In this document: positions 33,696-41,181 of the stretch, piece by piece
How positions within the stretch are numbered: position 1 is the first letter of the stretch
How the letters are laid out: the number at the start of each line of letters is the position of its first letter
Source of the DNA: PLA3 sp964592235
GTDB lineage: Bacteria > Planctomycetota > Phycisphaerae > UBA1845 > UTPLA1
DNA length: 64,000 bases
Assembly: GCA_964592235.1 (NCBI GenBank)
Contig: CAZQCF010000021.1
Coordinates: 4,300 to 68,299, forward strand
Direction of reading: 5' to 3'
Program-made: the position numbers and the translations under genes
Notes under the pieces: model-generated
Database searches by the model: none
The model's input: the letters and a program-made list of their open reading frames with translations, nothing else
What the model was told of the DNA's origin: nothing

Positions 33696-35693
33696 ATGAG
33701 CGCCTTCGGCGGAAACACCATGCAGTTCGGTTTGCGGATCGGCGCGACCGATGACACGCGGGGCGGGCTGCGCTCGGCCCTGGCGAGCGTGCAGGGATTC
33801 ATGCGGTCGGCGGTGAAGCCGATTCAGATTCCGATTCAGATTGCCCGCGGCGGGCTGGGCCTGCTTCGTGACATCAATCTCGGTCTCGCGCCGCTGGTGC
33901 GCGGGCTTGATACGATCATCGAACGCGGCGCGGCCGTTGAAGTGCAACAAAAGGCGTTTCAGTCGCTGACCGGCGAGACCGGCCGCAACGCCGACCGCCT
34001 GGCCAATTCCATCGTGAAGGCCGCGAGCGGCACGGTGACGCTCGCCCGTGGAATGCAGATCGCCAACCGCGCCGTGGCCAGCGGCATGAGCCTAGATCAG
34101 TTGCGGACGGCCGTCGAGTTCATCTCGAAATTCTCGGTCGCAATCGGCAAGGACGCGGGCGAGTCGTTGAACACCGTTATCACCGGTCTGGCCCGTGGAA
34201 GCACGCTGTTCCTGGATGACTTCGGGATTCTGGTTGACGGCGTGGACAAGGTGAAGGCCGACTTCGACGCGATCAAGGGGAGCGGCGCGTTCGAGCAGCT
34301 CGCACCGGCGGCGCAGAAGGCGGAGATTGTCCGCCAGGCGATTGCCGAAATGGCCGCGAAGACGAAGGGCCTGGGCGTGTCGGGCCGCGAATTGTCGTTT
34401 GTGTGGCAGGGCCTCAAGAATCAGATTAGCGACGGCGTGGATGGAATCGTGGCGACGATCAGCAAGACCGGCGCGCTGCGCGAGGCGCTGGCCGGCGTGC
34501 GCGACGTGCTCGCCGGGATCAATGAGCACTTCAGGGGCGGCGGGTCGTTTAAGGAAATCTTTTTCGGCAAGGGCGATTCGGGCGGCTTGTTAGGCATCGC
34601 CAAAGGCGCGTTGGTTGATGCCGGCAGCGCGATCGGGCGCGGAATACTGGGTGGGCTTTTGAAAGGAATCGCTGCGATCCCCGACTTGTTCAATTCAGCC
34701 TGGTCGGGCTTGCAATCGGTGTGGAAGTGGGCCATGACCGATCTTCGCGCGACGCTGATTGAGACGTTTAACGAAATTATTAACGAAATTAAGAACATGC
34801 TCTTTCCGTTTGACCCCAATGACAACAAGCGATTCTGGGGCGGTAAGTCGCCGACGAAGGCAGAACTCCCCAAGATGACGCGGAAGCAAGCGGAGTGGGG
34901 CGCGCAGAGCGCGGCCCAGGAAGCGGCTGAAGGGGCCTGGCCGACGCCCGCGCGTCGACACGGCGTGATGCAGCGCACATGGGCGGACGACCTGCGTGAC
35001 TACGCTGACGGCGTGCTGTCTCGCGGCGTGCTCGGCGGGGACAGCGCCTTCATGGCGGAGGTTATGCGCTTTCGTGGGATGTTCCCTGGCACTTTTGCCG
35101 CCGAAGCCCCGCCGCCGGCCGACACAACCAGCTATCGACCGACGCTTCGAACACGCCAGCGGCTGATTCAGGAATCAATAGCGGCCCAGCGCGCGCTGCG
35201 AACCGTTGAGCGCGACCCGGCGATCATGCGCGAGGCCATCAAGGCGGCGCAGGCGGAGATCGGGTCCATTCGCGGCCAGGGCTATTTGGTGGGGGATCGC
35301 GAAGCGAGGGAGATTCGAGAGCGGCACTTGTATGACATGATCGAGCGGGAGCGGGCACGCCGTGAGGCGGCGGCGGAGTCCGCATATTCGGCGGACCCGC
35401 GCAACAAGAAAATGTCCGAGCAGTTGCAGCGGCACTGGGGTTGGGAAGATGAATACGGCCAGGACTATTGGAAGTCGAAGCGCTTTCAGCGCGATCGCGG
35501 GCAGGGCCTGGCCGGCGGACAGGCCGCGTCAGCAGGCGGTGCCGAGTCGCTGAATCGTGTCGCGACGCTGTTGCAGTCGCATATTCAGTCGCAAGCGCAA
35601 TTCAGCCAGGCGATTGCGGGTCTGGTTCGTAAACTGACCGGAGTAGAAATCGAACTGGCGAACGCCGAAGGCCGGGCAAAGGCCCGTGCATAG
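33696..35693 (+). CDS. phage tail tape-measure-like protein
   Basis: 665 residues. The N-terminal 300 follow tape-measure protein style: MQFGLRIGATDDTRGGLRSALASVQGFM, long helical regions, and the QKAFQSLTGETGRNADRLANSIVKAASGTVTLARGMQIANRAVASGMSL region also seen in tail length proteins of Mu-like and siphovirus phages. A Gly-rich hydrophobic stretch (GRGILGGLLKGIAAIPDLFNSAW) is typical of the membrane-contact part. The C-terminus is a charged coiled coil. In a phage it would set tail length. Here no other tail or head gene is present, so its role in this element is unclear. Confidence 0.65.
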   Translation: MSAFGGNTMQFGLRIGATDDTRGGLRSALASVQGFMRSAVKPIQIPIQIARGGLGLLRDINLGLAPLVRGLDTIIERGAAVEVQQKAFQSLTGETGRNADRLANSIVKAASGTVTLARGMQIANRAVASGMSLDQLRTAVEFISKFSVAIGKDAGESLNTVITGLARGSTLFLDDFGILVDGVDKVKADFDAIKGSGAFEQLAPAAQKAEIVRQAIAEMAAKTKGLGVSGRELSFVWQGLKNQISDGVDGIVATISKTGALREALAGVRDVLAGINEHFRGGGSFKEIFFGKGDSGGLLGIAKGALVDAGSAIGRGILGGLLKGIAAIPDLFNSAWSGLQSVWKWAMTDLRATLIETFNEIINEIKNMLFPFDPNDNKRFWGGKSPTKAELPKMTRKQAEWGAQSAAQEAAEGAWPTPARRHGVMQRTWADDLRDYADGVLSRGVLGGDSAFMAEVMRFRGMFPGTFAAEAPPPADTTSYRPTLRTRQRLIQESIAAQRALRTVERDPAIMREAIKAAQAEIGSIRGQGYLVGDREAREIRERHLYDMIERERARREAAAESAYSADPRNKKMSEQLQRHWGWEDEYGQDYWKSKRFQRDRGQGLAGGQAASAGGAESLNRVATLLQSHIQSQAQFSQAIAGLVRKLTGVEIELANAEGRAKARA

Positions 35694-35739
35694 GAAACGA
35701 AACGCGGCGCGGGCGCGTCGCCAATACGAAAGGTGTGAC

Positions 35740-36612
35740 ATGGCAAAGGCAGGAACGTTCGACCCGAAATCGTTAGTCGCGCAGCGCGAAGCGCTGGAGC
35801 GGGACATTCAAATGAAAGCGTCGGCGCTGGCTGACGCCGAATCGGCGGCGACCGCCGCGGCGGCGGATGACGCGGCCTATCGAGCGGCGTCGGCCAAAGT
35901 CTCCGCGCTTCGCGCGGAGCTGCGCGACCAGCGCGAGCGCGCATCGCGGTTGGACGGGATCATGGCCGAAGTGGCGTGCGGCGAGCAGGTGCGATTGGTG
36001 GCTGAAATCGAAACGGCGATTCGCCAAGCGAATGCGGCCACCGGCCCCAGCCTTCGTGACCTGGACCGGCTTGAGCGACAGGAGGTCGCGCGACATGAAG
36101 CGGCGATGGAGCGGATCGCACGCTTGAGGTCTGCGCGACTGGAGCTGACGGTTGGCGGATCGCCCGTCACCGAACACTTGGCCCGCGCGGTGATGACGCT
36201 TCCGCAGATTCACGCCGCGCGTGAATTGCTGGCATCGCTTGGTAAGTCTCGCGACACAGAGCGAATCGACGCGCTGCTCGATGCGGCGCAGCAGGCCATG
36301 AGTAATGCGCGGGTCACGCACACCGACTACGTCGCCGCCGGCGCGGCGAGCGGGAATCCCGATGATTGCGACGCCACTGGGCGGCAGATTGCCGATGCGC
36401 GGCTCAAGGCCCGCGCGGCATTCGAGGAAGCCCGTGGTGAGCGGGATGCGTATTTCGCGCATGCGGCGCGCATTGTGCTGGCGCTGGAGACGCTGCTGGC
36501 GGGTCTGGCGCGAAAGCCCAATGACGGCCCACGCGGAGCGCCTTTTGGCTCACCAGAATCGGATCGACTTCTGCGCGACCAACCCAATTCTGGCCGGGCG
36601 CTGCCCGCGTAG
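35740..36612 (+). CDS. coiled-coil protein of unknown function
   Basis: 290 residues from ATG 35740 (AAGGTG upstream). Residues 10-160 are almost entirely predicted helix with heptad-like Ala/Leu/Arg/Glu composition (SLVAQREALERDIQMKASAL and onward). A less regular middle and a second helical part follow. No enzymatic motif. In phages such a protein next to the tape measure may be a tail chaperone or scaffold; this is context only. Confidence 0.55.
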   Translation: MAKAGTFDPKSLVAQREALERDIQMKASALADAESAATAAAADDAAYRAASAKVSALRAELRDQRERASRLDGIMAEVACGEQVRLVAEIETAIRQANAATGPSLRDLDRLERQEVARHEAAMERIARLRSARLELTVGGSPVTEHLARAVMTLPQIHAARELLASLGKSRDTERIDALLDAAQQAMSNARVTHTDYVAAGAASGNPDDCDATGRQIADARLKARAAFEEARGERDAYFAHAARIVLALETLLAGLARKPNDGPRGAPFGSPESDRLLRDQPNSGRALPA

Positions 36613-36714
36613 CGAATCCCGCGCCGGGCGCGTTTGCGCCCGGCGCATGTTCACGGGGCACAACGCCGGCGACGCGATGCGGCTGCCGGCAAGTTAGAAA
36701 GTGAGAGCGAAACC

Positions 36715-37098
36715 ATGACAGGCATACAGGAACGGGCGACGTTGATCGCCAATATGAGCCGAGAGTTTGACCTGGAGAAGCAGCGCGTGACCTGCTCGCG
36801 CTCGACGTACATCAACGGCGAGCTTCACGCGCGCAGCATGACGCCGCTGAACGATGATGAGCTTGCCCTCATCGCCAATGCCGGGCCGCGCGATGCCGGA
36901 TCGGCCGCGGCGGTCGCCGCTCCCGCACCGGACCGCCCGGCCGTTATTGCCAGCGCCACGAAGGAATGGGACGGCCTCGATCCGCACCAGCAGCGGCATC
37001 GGTCGCGCGCGTCGTTTGTGAATGGCCAATTGATCGTGAGCGGATACCAGAAATTGTCATCCTCCGAGTTCACGGCGGTTGACAAAGTGGTCCGGTAG
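36715..37098 (+). CDS. small protein with internal duplication
   Basis: 127 residues made of two related halves: residues 7-55 (IANMSREFDLEKQRVTCSRS.. YINGELHARSMTPLNDDELALI) and 77-124 (IASATKEWDGLDPHQQRHRS.. FVNGQLIVSGYQKLSSSEFTAV). The shared pattern is IAxxxxEWDxxxxxxxxSRxSFxNGxLxxxxYxxLxxxEFxAxDK. The gene that follows contains a third copy of the unit. Function unknown. Confidence 0.6.
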   Translation: MTGIQERATLIANMSREFDLEKQRVTCSRSTYINGELHARSMTPLNDDELALIANAGPRDAGSAAAVAAPAPDRPAVIASATKEWDGLDPHQQRHRSRASFVNGQLIVSGYQKLSSSEFTAVDKVVR

Positions 37099-37350
37099 TG
37101 GGCCTCGCGCCGCGCGGGAGTAAAGGAGGCAACGTGCCACCCGACCAATACGAGCGAGTCATCCTCGCCAACCCCGTGCCGATCATGGGGCCGCGCGGCG
37201 ATCTACCTCGTTCACGTCGATTGAGAAAGTTGTCGGATAGCGGGCCTCGCGCCGCCCAGCAGCGAAGGAACAACGTGCCGCCTGAACAATACGAGCGAGT
37301 CAGCCTCGCCAATCCCGTGCCGATCATGGGGCCGCACGGCGATCTATCTC
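37099..37350 (+). repeat. tandem 142-bp duplication covering ribosome site, start and 5' codons
   Basis: 37099-37240 and 37241 onward are direct repeats: each has GGGCCTCGCGCCGC, a ribosome site, GTG, and codons for VPPxQYERVxLANPVPIMGPxGDL. In the first unit this head is joined directly to a fragment matching the end of the upstream gene (TTGA-AAAGTTGTCGGATAG versus TTGA-AAAGTGGTCCGGTAG), so most of one gene copy has been deleted. Confidence 0.7.
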
Positions 37351-37565
37351 GCGTCGTGGGCCCATCCGCGACGGCGGTGGACCGCCAGGCGGTGATCGCT
37401 TCGGCTTTGGCGGAGTGGGCGGCCCTGAATCGCGACCGGAAAGTGAGTTGGTCGCGGGCGTCGTTTGTGAACAGCGCGCTGCGATACAACGAGTTTGCAC
37501 TCTTGTCGCCTTCCGAGTTTGTGGCGATGGACAAAGACTGCGCATTGAGGGTTGGTGTCCCATGA
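37134..37565 (+). CDS. paralogue of the 36715 gene with duplicated head
   Basis: 143 residues from GTG 37134, which has AAAGGAGG directly upstream. The first 47 residues derive from a decayed tandem copy. A second start, GTG 37275 (AAGGA upstream), gives the compact form MPPEQYERVSLANPVPIMGP. Residues about 90-137 are a third copy of the IAxxxxEW...SWSRASFVN..FALLSPSEFVAMDK unit. Either start could be used. The stop overlaps the sigma-factor start by ATGA. Function unknown. Confidence 0.5.
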   Translation: MPPDQYERVILANPVPIMGPRGDLPRSRRLRKLSDSGPRAAQQRRNNVPPEQYERVSLANPVPIMGPHGDLSRVVGPSATAVDRQAVIASALAEWAALNRDRKVSWSRASFVNSALRYNEFALLSPSEFVAMDKDCALRVGVP

Positions 37566-38263
37566 CGCAGGCGCTTCGACATATCACGCCCGATGCGCCC
37601 GCCGATCAGCCGCTCTTGCGGCTGGTGCAACCGGTCCGGCCCGCCGCCGATGCCCTGGACGTTGACCGGCTGGTGCGGGAGCACGAGCCGCTTATTCATA
37701 CGATCGCGGCTCGCGTGATCGCGCCGTGGGTCGGCCGTGAAGATCGCGCGGACGTGCTCCAGGAGGGCCGCATTGGCCTGTGGCGCGCTGCCCGGCTCTT
37801 TGACCCATCGCGCGGCCGGCAATTCAGCACATACGCCTGGAAGGCGATTGAGCGGCGCATGCGAGCCGCGCTTAAGAGGCGAAGTCGGGTCATGGCCGGC
37901 GTGGTGACGGTCGGCGACTGGCATGAAGCGATGCTCACCGATTGCGCGCTGAAGCCGTTTACCGAGTCGCCGGAGGCGCTCGCCGTTGCCAGGCAGGTGG
38001 ATCGGCTCGCGGGCCGAGCGCGGGAAGTGATGGTCCGACGGCTCGGCCTGGATGGGCTGCCGGCCGAAACGCTGGAGCAGATCGGCGTGCGCTGGGGAGT
38101 CTCGAAGGAGTACGTCCGCCAAGTTCAGTGTCGCACGATCGTCTTATTGCGGCGACGGCTGGGCGTCTGTGCAGAAGGCGAGAGCCCGCCGCCGGCGGTG
38201 ACGTGCCGCCGCCGCCGATCCGACACCACGAAGCGGAAGGTGAGCCATGGCGCACGGCGCTGA
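37562..38263 (+). CDS. sigma-70-family RNA polymerase sigma factor encoded by the element
   Basis: 233 residues from ATG 37562. Region 2 spans about residues 39-104: HEPLIHTIAARVIAPWVGREDRADVLQEGRIGLWRAARLFDPSRG then FSTYAWKAIERRM, including the core-binding and -10-recognition helices. Region 4, about 160-215, has LAGRAREVMVRRLGL, AETLEQIGVRWGVSKEYVRQVQ, a helix-turn-helix for the -35. Phage Mu uses the activators Mor and C for middle and late genes; a sigma factor in this position suggests the element redirects polymerase to its own or other late promoters. A Lys/Arg-rich tail follows. Confidence 0.8.
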   Translation: MTQALRHITPDAPADQPLLRLVQPVRPAADALDVDRLVREHEPLIHTIAARVIAPWVGREDRADVLQEGRIGLWRAARLFDPSRGRQFSTYAWKAIERRMRAALKRRSRVMAGVVTVGDWHEAMLTDCALKPFTESPEALAVARQVDRLAGRAREVMVRRLGLDGLPAETLEQIGVRWGVSKEYVRQVQCRTIVLLRRRLGVCAEGESPPPAVTCRRRRSDTTKRKVSHGARR

Positions 38264-38756
38264 ATCTCGCGTGTATGACTTCGGTCTGCCGATCACGCCA
38301 GCACAGCGCACGGCGATCTTCGCGGCCGCTCGGTCGCGTGGCTTGGGCATCGAGGACATCCGCGCCATGACGCCGGCCGGGTCAATCTCCAAGCTGACGC
38401 GCCTCCAGGCCCGCGAAGTGTTGGACCGGCTGAATGCCGGCACACCGCACGCGGTCCAGCATCGCCCGCGCCGACCGAAGGGCGTCTATGCCTTCGTGAC
38501 GGACGCCCAGCGAAACAAGATTGAGTCGCTTCGAATCGAACTTGGCTGGACCCGTGAGCGATTGAAGCAATGGCTCGGCGGGCGGACGCACGCCGACGGC
38601 CGGCCGATGACGAGCATGGATACAACCGCCGACGCCTCGGCGGTTATCGAGCTTTTGAAGGCCGTCGCCGGTCGAACGGAAAGCGCCCGGCATAAGGCGG
38701 CGTCTTCAATTGCCGGGGCCGGTTCGGAGGTTCACCCTGTCCGCCCTGGCGAATGA
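38247..38756 (+). CDS. GemA (Mu gp16)-like regulatory protein
   Basis: 169 residues, overlapping the sigma-factor end by 17 bases. The order of elements matches GemA/DUF1018: ITPAQRTAIFAAARSRGLGIEDIRAMTP, then ISKLTRLQAREVLDRLNAG, then VTDAQRNKIESLRIELGWTRERLKQWL and a last helix DASAVIELLKAVAGR. GemA in Mu is an early gene that affects host gyrase and gene expression. The match is by pattern; identity looks low. Last gene of the element, followed by hairpins and a terminator. Confidence 0.65.
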   Translation: MAHGAESRVYDFGLPITPAQRTAIFAAARSRGLGIEDIRAMTPAGSISKLTRLQAREVLDRLNAGTPHAVQHRPRRPKGVYAFVTDAQRNKIESLRIELGWTRERLKQWLGGRTHADGRPMTSMDTTADASAVIELLKAVAGRTESARHKAASSIAGAGSEVHPVRPGE

Positions 38757-38819
38757 CCAGGACGTGAAGTGAGCGGGGTGAGCGGCGGGAGAGAGTTCTC
38801 CCGCTTGCCTTGGCAAGGC

Positions 38820-38850
38820 CCGGCGGGCTGGTTTGCAGGCCGCCCGCCGG
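38820..38850 (+). other. 9-bp perfect hairpin after the last element gene
   Basis: CCGGCGGGC (38820-38828) pairs with GCCCGCCGG (38842-38850). No T tract immediately follows; it may be a first terminator or mRNA-stabilising stem. Confidence 0.45.
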
Positions 38851-38920
38851 AGCAACTTTTCACAGCTTCGACGCCTTCTCGAAAGGCCGTCGAAGTGGCC
38901 CCGATCCGGGGCAATTGAAA

Positions 38921-38946
38921 CGGGCAAGGGGGTTGCCCGGCTTTTT
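38921..38946 (+). terminator. intrinsic terminator at the end of the element
   Basis: CGGGCAA-GGGGG-TTGCCCG stem-loop followed by GCTTTTT. It closes the rightward transcription unit 165 bp after the GemA-like gene. Confidence 0.75.
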
Positions 38947-38961
38947 GCTGCGCATTTTTCC

Positions 38962-39009
38962 ATTCCGGCTTAGTCCTAGTCGGATTCCGGTTTATCCTGA
39001 TGCGCACCA
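38962..39009 (-). repeat. right end: two 22-bp-spaced transposase sites and terminal inverted repeat
   Basis: ATTCCGGCTTAGTCC (38962) and ATTCCGGTTTATCC (38984) are direct repeats exactly 22 bp apart, the same arrangement as R1 and R2 of phage Mu, followed by TGATGCGCACCA that ends the element. 38985-39009 is the inverted partner of 24753-24777. Confidence 0.72.
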
Positions 39010-39014
39010 CTCGC
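39010..39014. repeat. right 5-bp target-site duplication
   Basis: CTCGC, identical to 24748-24752. Confidence 0.75.
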
Positions 39015-39490
39015 GGGCCGCCGCTGACGCGCGTGGCAGCGCACCAGCGCGATTGGGTAGCTCTCACCAGAAACCGCTTCCCAGTCTGGGCATTATTTCC
39101 CGCCTGGCTCGTTTTCTGGTGGGTCCGCTTCTGGTTTGCAGAACGTCCAATCCGGCCCGAGTCAGCCGTAACTCGCTTATTCCTAGGACATTGCGCGGTT
39201 CTGATCCCCGTGCAGGCTCGACTTGTCCGGGTCTTGGCACAGCCGTTGCTCTCTCTCCCTTACGTCCTGATGTGCCGGCAACGGCGCGACGGGGCCTGGA
39301 ACGAAAAACTTCGGTGCGAACGCGACTGCCCTTGCGGCGCACTGATTCAAACGTGCCAGACCCAGAAATGGGTCGGTTGTGTTAGGGGCGGGCTCGAGTG
39401 CGAGGCGAGCCCGTCCTTTTTTTTATGCGCGGAATGGGAGGTAGGGCGATTGGTCCGCCGCCCTTGGACCATTCAGGCGAGTACATGCCT
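39015..39490. other. 476-bp gene-free region right of the element
   Basis: No convincing open frame: the long plus-strand frame 39000-39494 starts inside the element tip and reads Trp/Arg/Cys-rich sequence. Near its right end are two RNA-like hairpins: GACCCA-GAAA-TGGGTC (39359-39374) with a GNRA tetraloop, then a terminator. A small non-coding RNA is possible. Confidence 0.4.
39390..39424 (+). terminator. intrinsic terminator without an upstream gene
   Basis: GGGCTCG (39390-39396) pairs with CGAGCCC (39406-39412) and eight T residues end at 39424. On the plus strand no gene precedes it within the flank. Confidence 0.6.
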
Positions 39491-39856
39491 TTAGCAAACT
39501 TGCGAGAGCTTGGGCGGCCCGATCGGACCGCTGCCGGGGTCGGGGATGGTGATGCCCAGCGATGCGCGTTCGGCATCCGAGACATCGGGGGATGCCTGCA
39601 GCCGCCGGACCAGCGCCCGCAGCAGGGCGACGTAGGAGACGCGGGCGCCATCCTTGGCCGCGCGGGCCGAGATGGCGGCAGCGGCGGCGGTGACGTGGGC
39701 GGGGTAAGCGCTGGCCCAGGTGGTCTGCGCGGCGGTGATCGGGGTCATGTCGCCGGCAACGAGTCCGAGTCCGGCGAGGTTGGCGCTGGCGTAGGTGACA
39801 AAGTTTTGCTGCCAGGCGTTGAACTCGGCATCGGGTGCGGGGATGTAGTCGAGCAT
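39491..39856 (-). CDS. hypothetical protein, N-terminal half of a planctomycete family
   Basis: 121 residues; AAGGAG upstream of ATG 39856. Helical Ala/Thr-rich sequence: MLDYIPAPDAEFNAWQQNFVTYASANLAGLGL, MTPITAAQTTWASAYPAHVTAAAAA, then SDAERASLGITIPDP and an early stop. From memory of the family, full-length relatives continue with a beta domain containing DEATPTRR..KP.GV.GAEIWVKV, and that half is encoded separately at 41182-41625. The family function is unknown; I could not run a search. Confidence 0.65.
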   Translation of the reverse strand: MLDYIPAPDAEFNAWQQNFVTYASANLAGLGLVAGDMTPITAAQTTWASAYPAHVTAAAAAISARAAKDGARVSYVALLRALVRRLQASPDVSDAERASLGITIPDPGSGPIGPPKLSQVC

Positions 39857-39949
39857 AACAAGCTCCTTGAAAAGGGGTCAATGGTCAGTGCATAAATGGT
39901 CAGCCATCAGCCCTAAGAAAGAGTGATCCGCGGAGAAGACCATACACAG

Positions 39950-41179
39950 CTAAGCGGGGATCCCGTAGTACGCCGCAATGATCTTGGTTAGAAGATCGGC
40001 CGCAACTGTAGATCCAATTTTCAATAAGCCTCGTGAAGCCTTGCCGACCATCCTCCCGACCCAAGCACCTGTGAGTTCCCCCAATTCTTTTTCGTTTTTG
40101 GGTTTTGGATCCTTCGCGAGCGCGTTACGTAGCTCCTCAATGTCAACGTCATCAACACCATTTGCGTGAAGAGCCGCTTGCACTCCTTCGAAGTCTCCGG
40201 CGCGAATATGGATGCTCGGGCTCGCCACTGCGTGGGACTCAGCATTGGCGGTGGAACGGTTGTCGATGTCAATAAGATTAGTGATATTGACCGGAGGCTG
40301 TGCCACCGGGCGGCCTAGCGTCGCTTTGTGATCCCAGAGTGTGACTGCTGCTTCTGCGATATCCTCAACCGTCTCACAAGCACACTCCGGTCCTGGTGTG
40401 AGCCTGGGGACACACGTTGGGCAACCACGTTTGTAGACACTCCAAACCACGTCATCCAGCGAGACGTCATTGCCCAAAACTCGCTTTCCGAAAACGCATA
40501 ATCGCGAGAAGGTATCTGCGAATTCTTCGCAGTAGTCGCCCTGTAGCGTGTCGAGTCCTTTGGGCGCGGATGATCTTGCGTCCGGGGCACCGTTGCGAGC
40601 GCTGAGCGCTCGCCGGTACAGGCGGAGCGCCTTCGCCAGTTCGGCGAACTCCTCGGCCAGCTTTCCTGACAATGTTGACAACAGTGCCTCGCGATCACGC
40701 GGATAGATCGTGAGGATAGTCTCGGCCCACGCATCGAGGCTGAAGTGCTTAGCATTCGCATCCTTACTGGCCAGTTCGCTGTACTTCGCGAAAGTAGCAT
40801 TCCTTTGCTCGCGGCGCAGCCCAGATGTGTGCAACTTTGAGTCGTTGTTACATTCTTCTCTGCCGCAATATGGACACGCTTTCGGAAACTCACCCAGTAG
40901 GAGCACGCCGACATGGCGTAAGGATCCAAAGGGCGAATTGCCGTCAAATGGCTTTGCCTGACTGTTATGTATGCCGAGCATCCACGCCACGCTCTTGGCG
41001 AACTGCCAACGAAAGTCGCCTGGACCATCGTAGTACTTCGGAGAAACCAGCAAACAAATCCTGGCACCTAGCATTGCTATCAATTCAGACCACTTCCTAT
41101 TCTCATTAGATTTCACATAAATGTCGCGGAAGCATTCGCACCAACCGTGCAGGGTATTTGGCTTCTGTAATTCTGTCAT
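39950..41179 (-). CDS. MazG-like domain protein with hydrophobic C-terminal tail, candidate defence gene
   Basis: 409 residues, AAGGAG upstream of ATG 41179. Residues 165-255 fit the MazG nucleotide-pyrophosphohydrolase pattern: LAEEFAELAKAL with E176/E177/E180, then CEEFADTF with E219/D222, and a final gidL-like segment ending YKRGCPTC. A cysteine pair CPYCGREEC near 102-110 suggests a zinc site. Residues 298-330 are Asn/Ile-rich (NITNLIDIDNRS), and 368-409 form GAWVGRMVGKASRGLLKIG plus a hydrophobic helix, an arrangement I associate with effector proteins that act on membranes. GC is visibly lower than in the flanks, suggesting transfer. Function is inference. Confidence 0.6.
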   Translation of the reverse strand: MTELQKPNTLHGWCECFRDIYVKSNENRKWSELIAMLGARICLLVSPKYYDGPGDFRWQFAKSVAWMLGIHNSQAKPFDGNSPFGSLRHVGVLLLGEFPKACPYCGREECNNDSKLHTSGLRREQRNATFAKYSELASKDANAKHFSLDAWAETILTIYPRDREALLSTLSGKLAEEFAELAKALRLYRRALSARNGAPDARSSAPKGLDTLQGDYCEEFADTFSRLCVFGKRVLGNDVSLDDVVWSVYKRGCPTCVPRLTPGPECACETVEDIAEAAVTLWDHKATLGRPVAQPPVNITNLIDIDNRSTANAESHAVASPSIHIRAGDFEGVQAALHANGVDDVDIEELRNALAKDPKPKNEKELGELTGAWVGRMVGKASRGLLKIGSTVAADLLTKIIAAYYGIPA

Positions 41180-41181
41180 GA

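Larger units (their letters stand above)
24753..39009 (+). mobile_element. complete 14.26-kb Mu-like transposable element
   Basis: Starts TG, ends CA, flanked by a 5-bp duplication, the Mu hallmark. Aligning the first 25 bases with the complement of the last 25 gives 16 identities, including a shared GCGC near the tip and GGAA at 22-25. Genes: leftward ParB/methyltransferase-like protein, small protein, repressor; rightward Cro-like protein, HTH-like protein, MuA and MuB homologues, MutS-I-like protein, tape-measure-like protein, coiled-coil protein, duplicated small genes, sigma factor, GemA-like protein. Phage Mu is about 37 kb; no head, portal, terminase or baseplate genes are visible here. 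Confidence 0.85.

Noticed and set aside
25042..39082. GGGAAGCGGTTT at 25042-25053 and its complement at 39071-39082, as possible element ends
   Set aside because: The right copy lies outside the TG...CA/CTCGC boundaries, which have independent support from terminal repeats and the target duplication; the 12-bp match is probably chance.
39000..39494. 164-codon plus-strand frame right of the element
   Set aside because: Starts in the element tip, rich in Trp/Arg/Cys, crosses a hairpin-terminator; no family signal.
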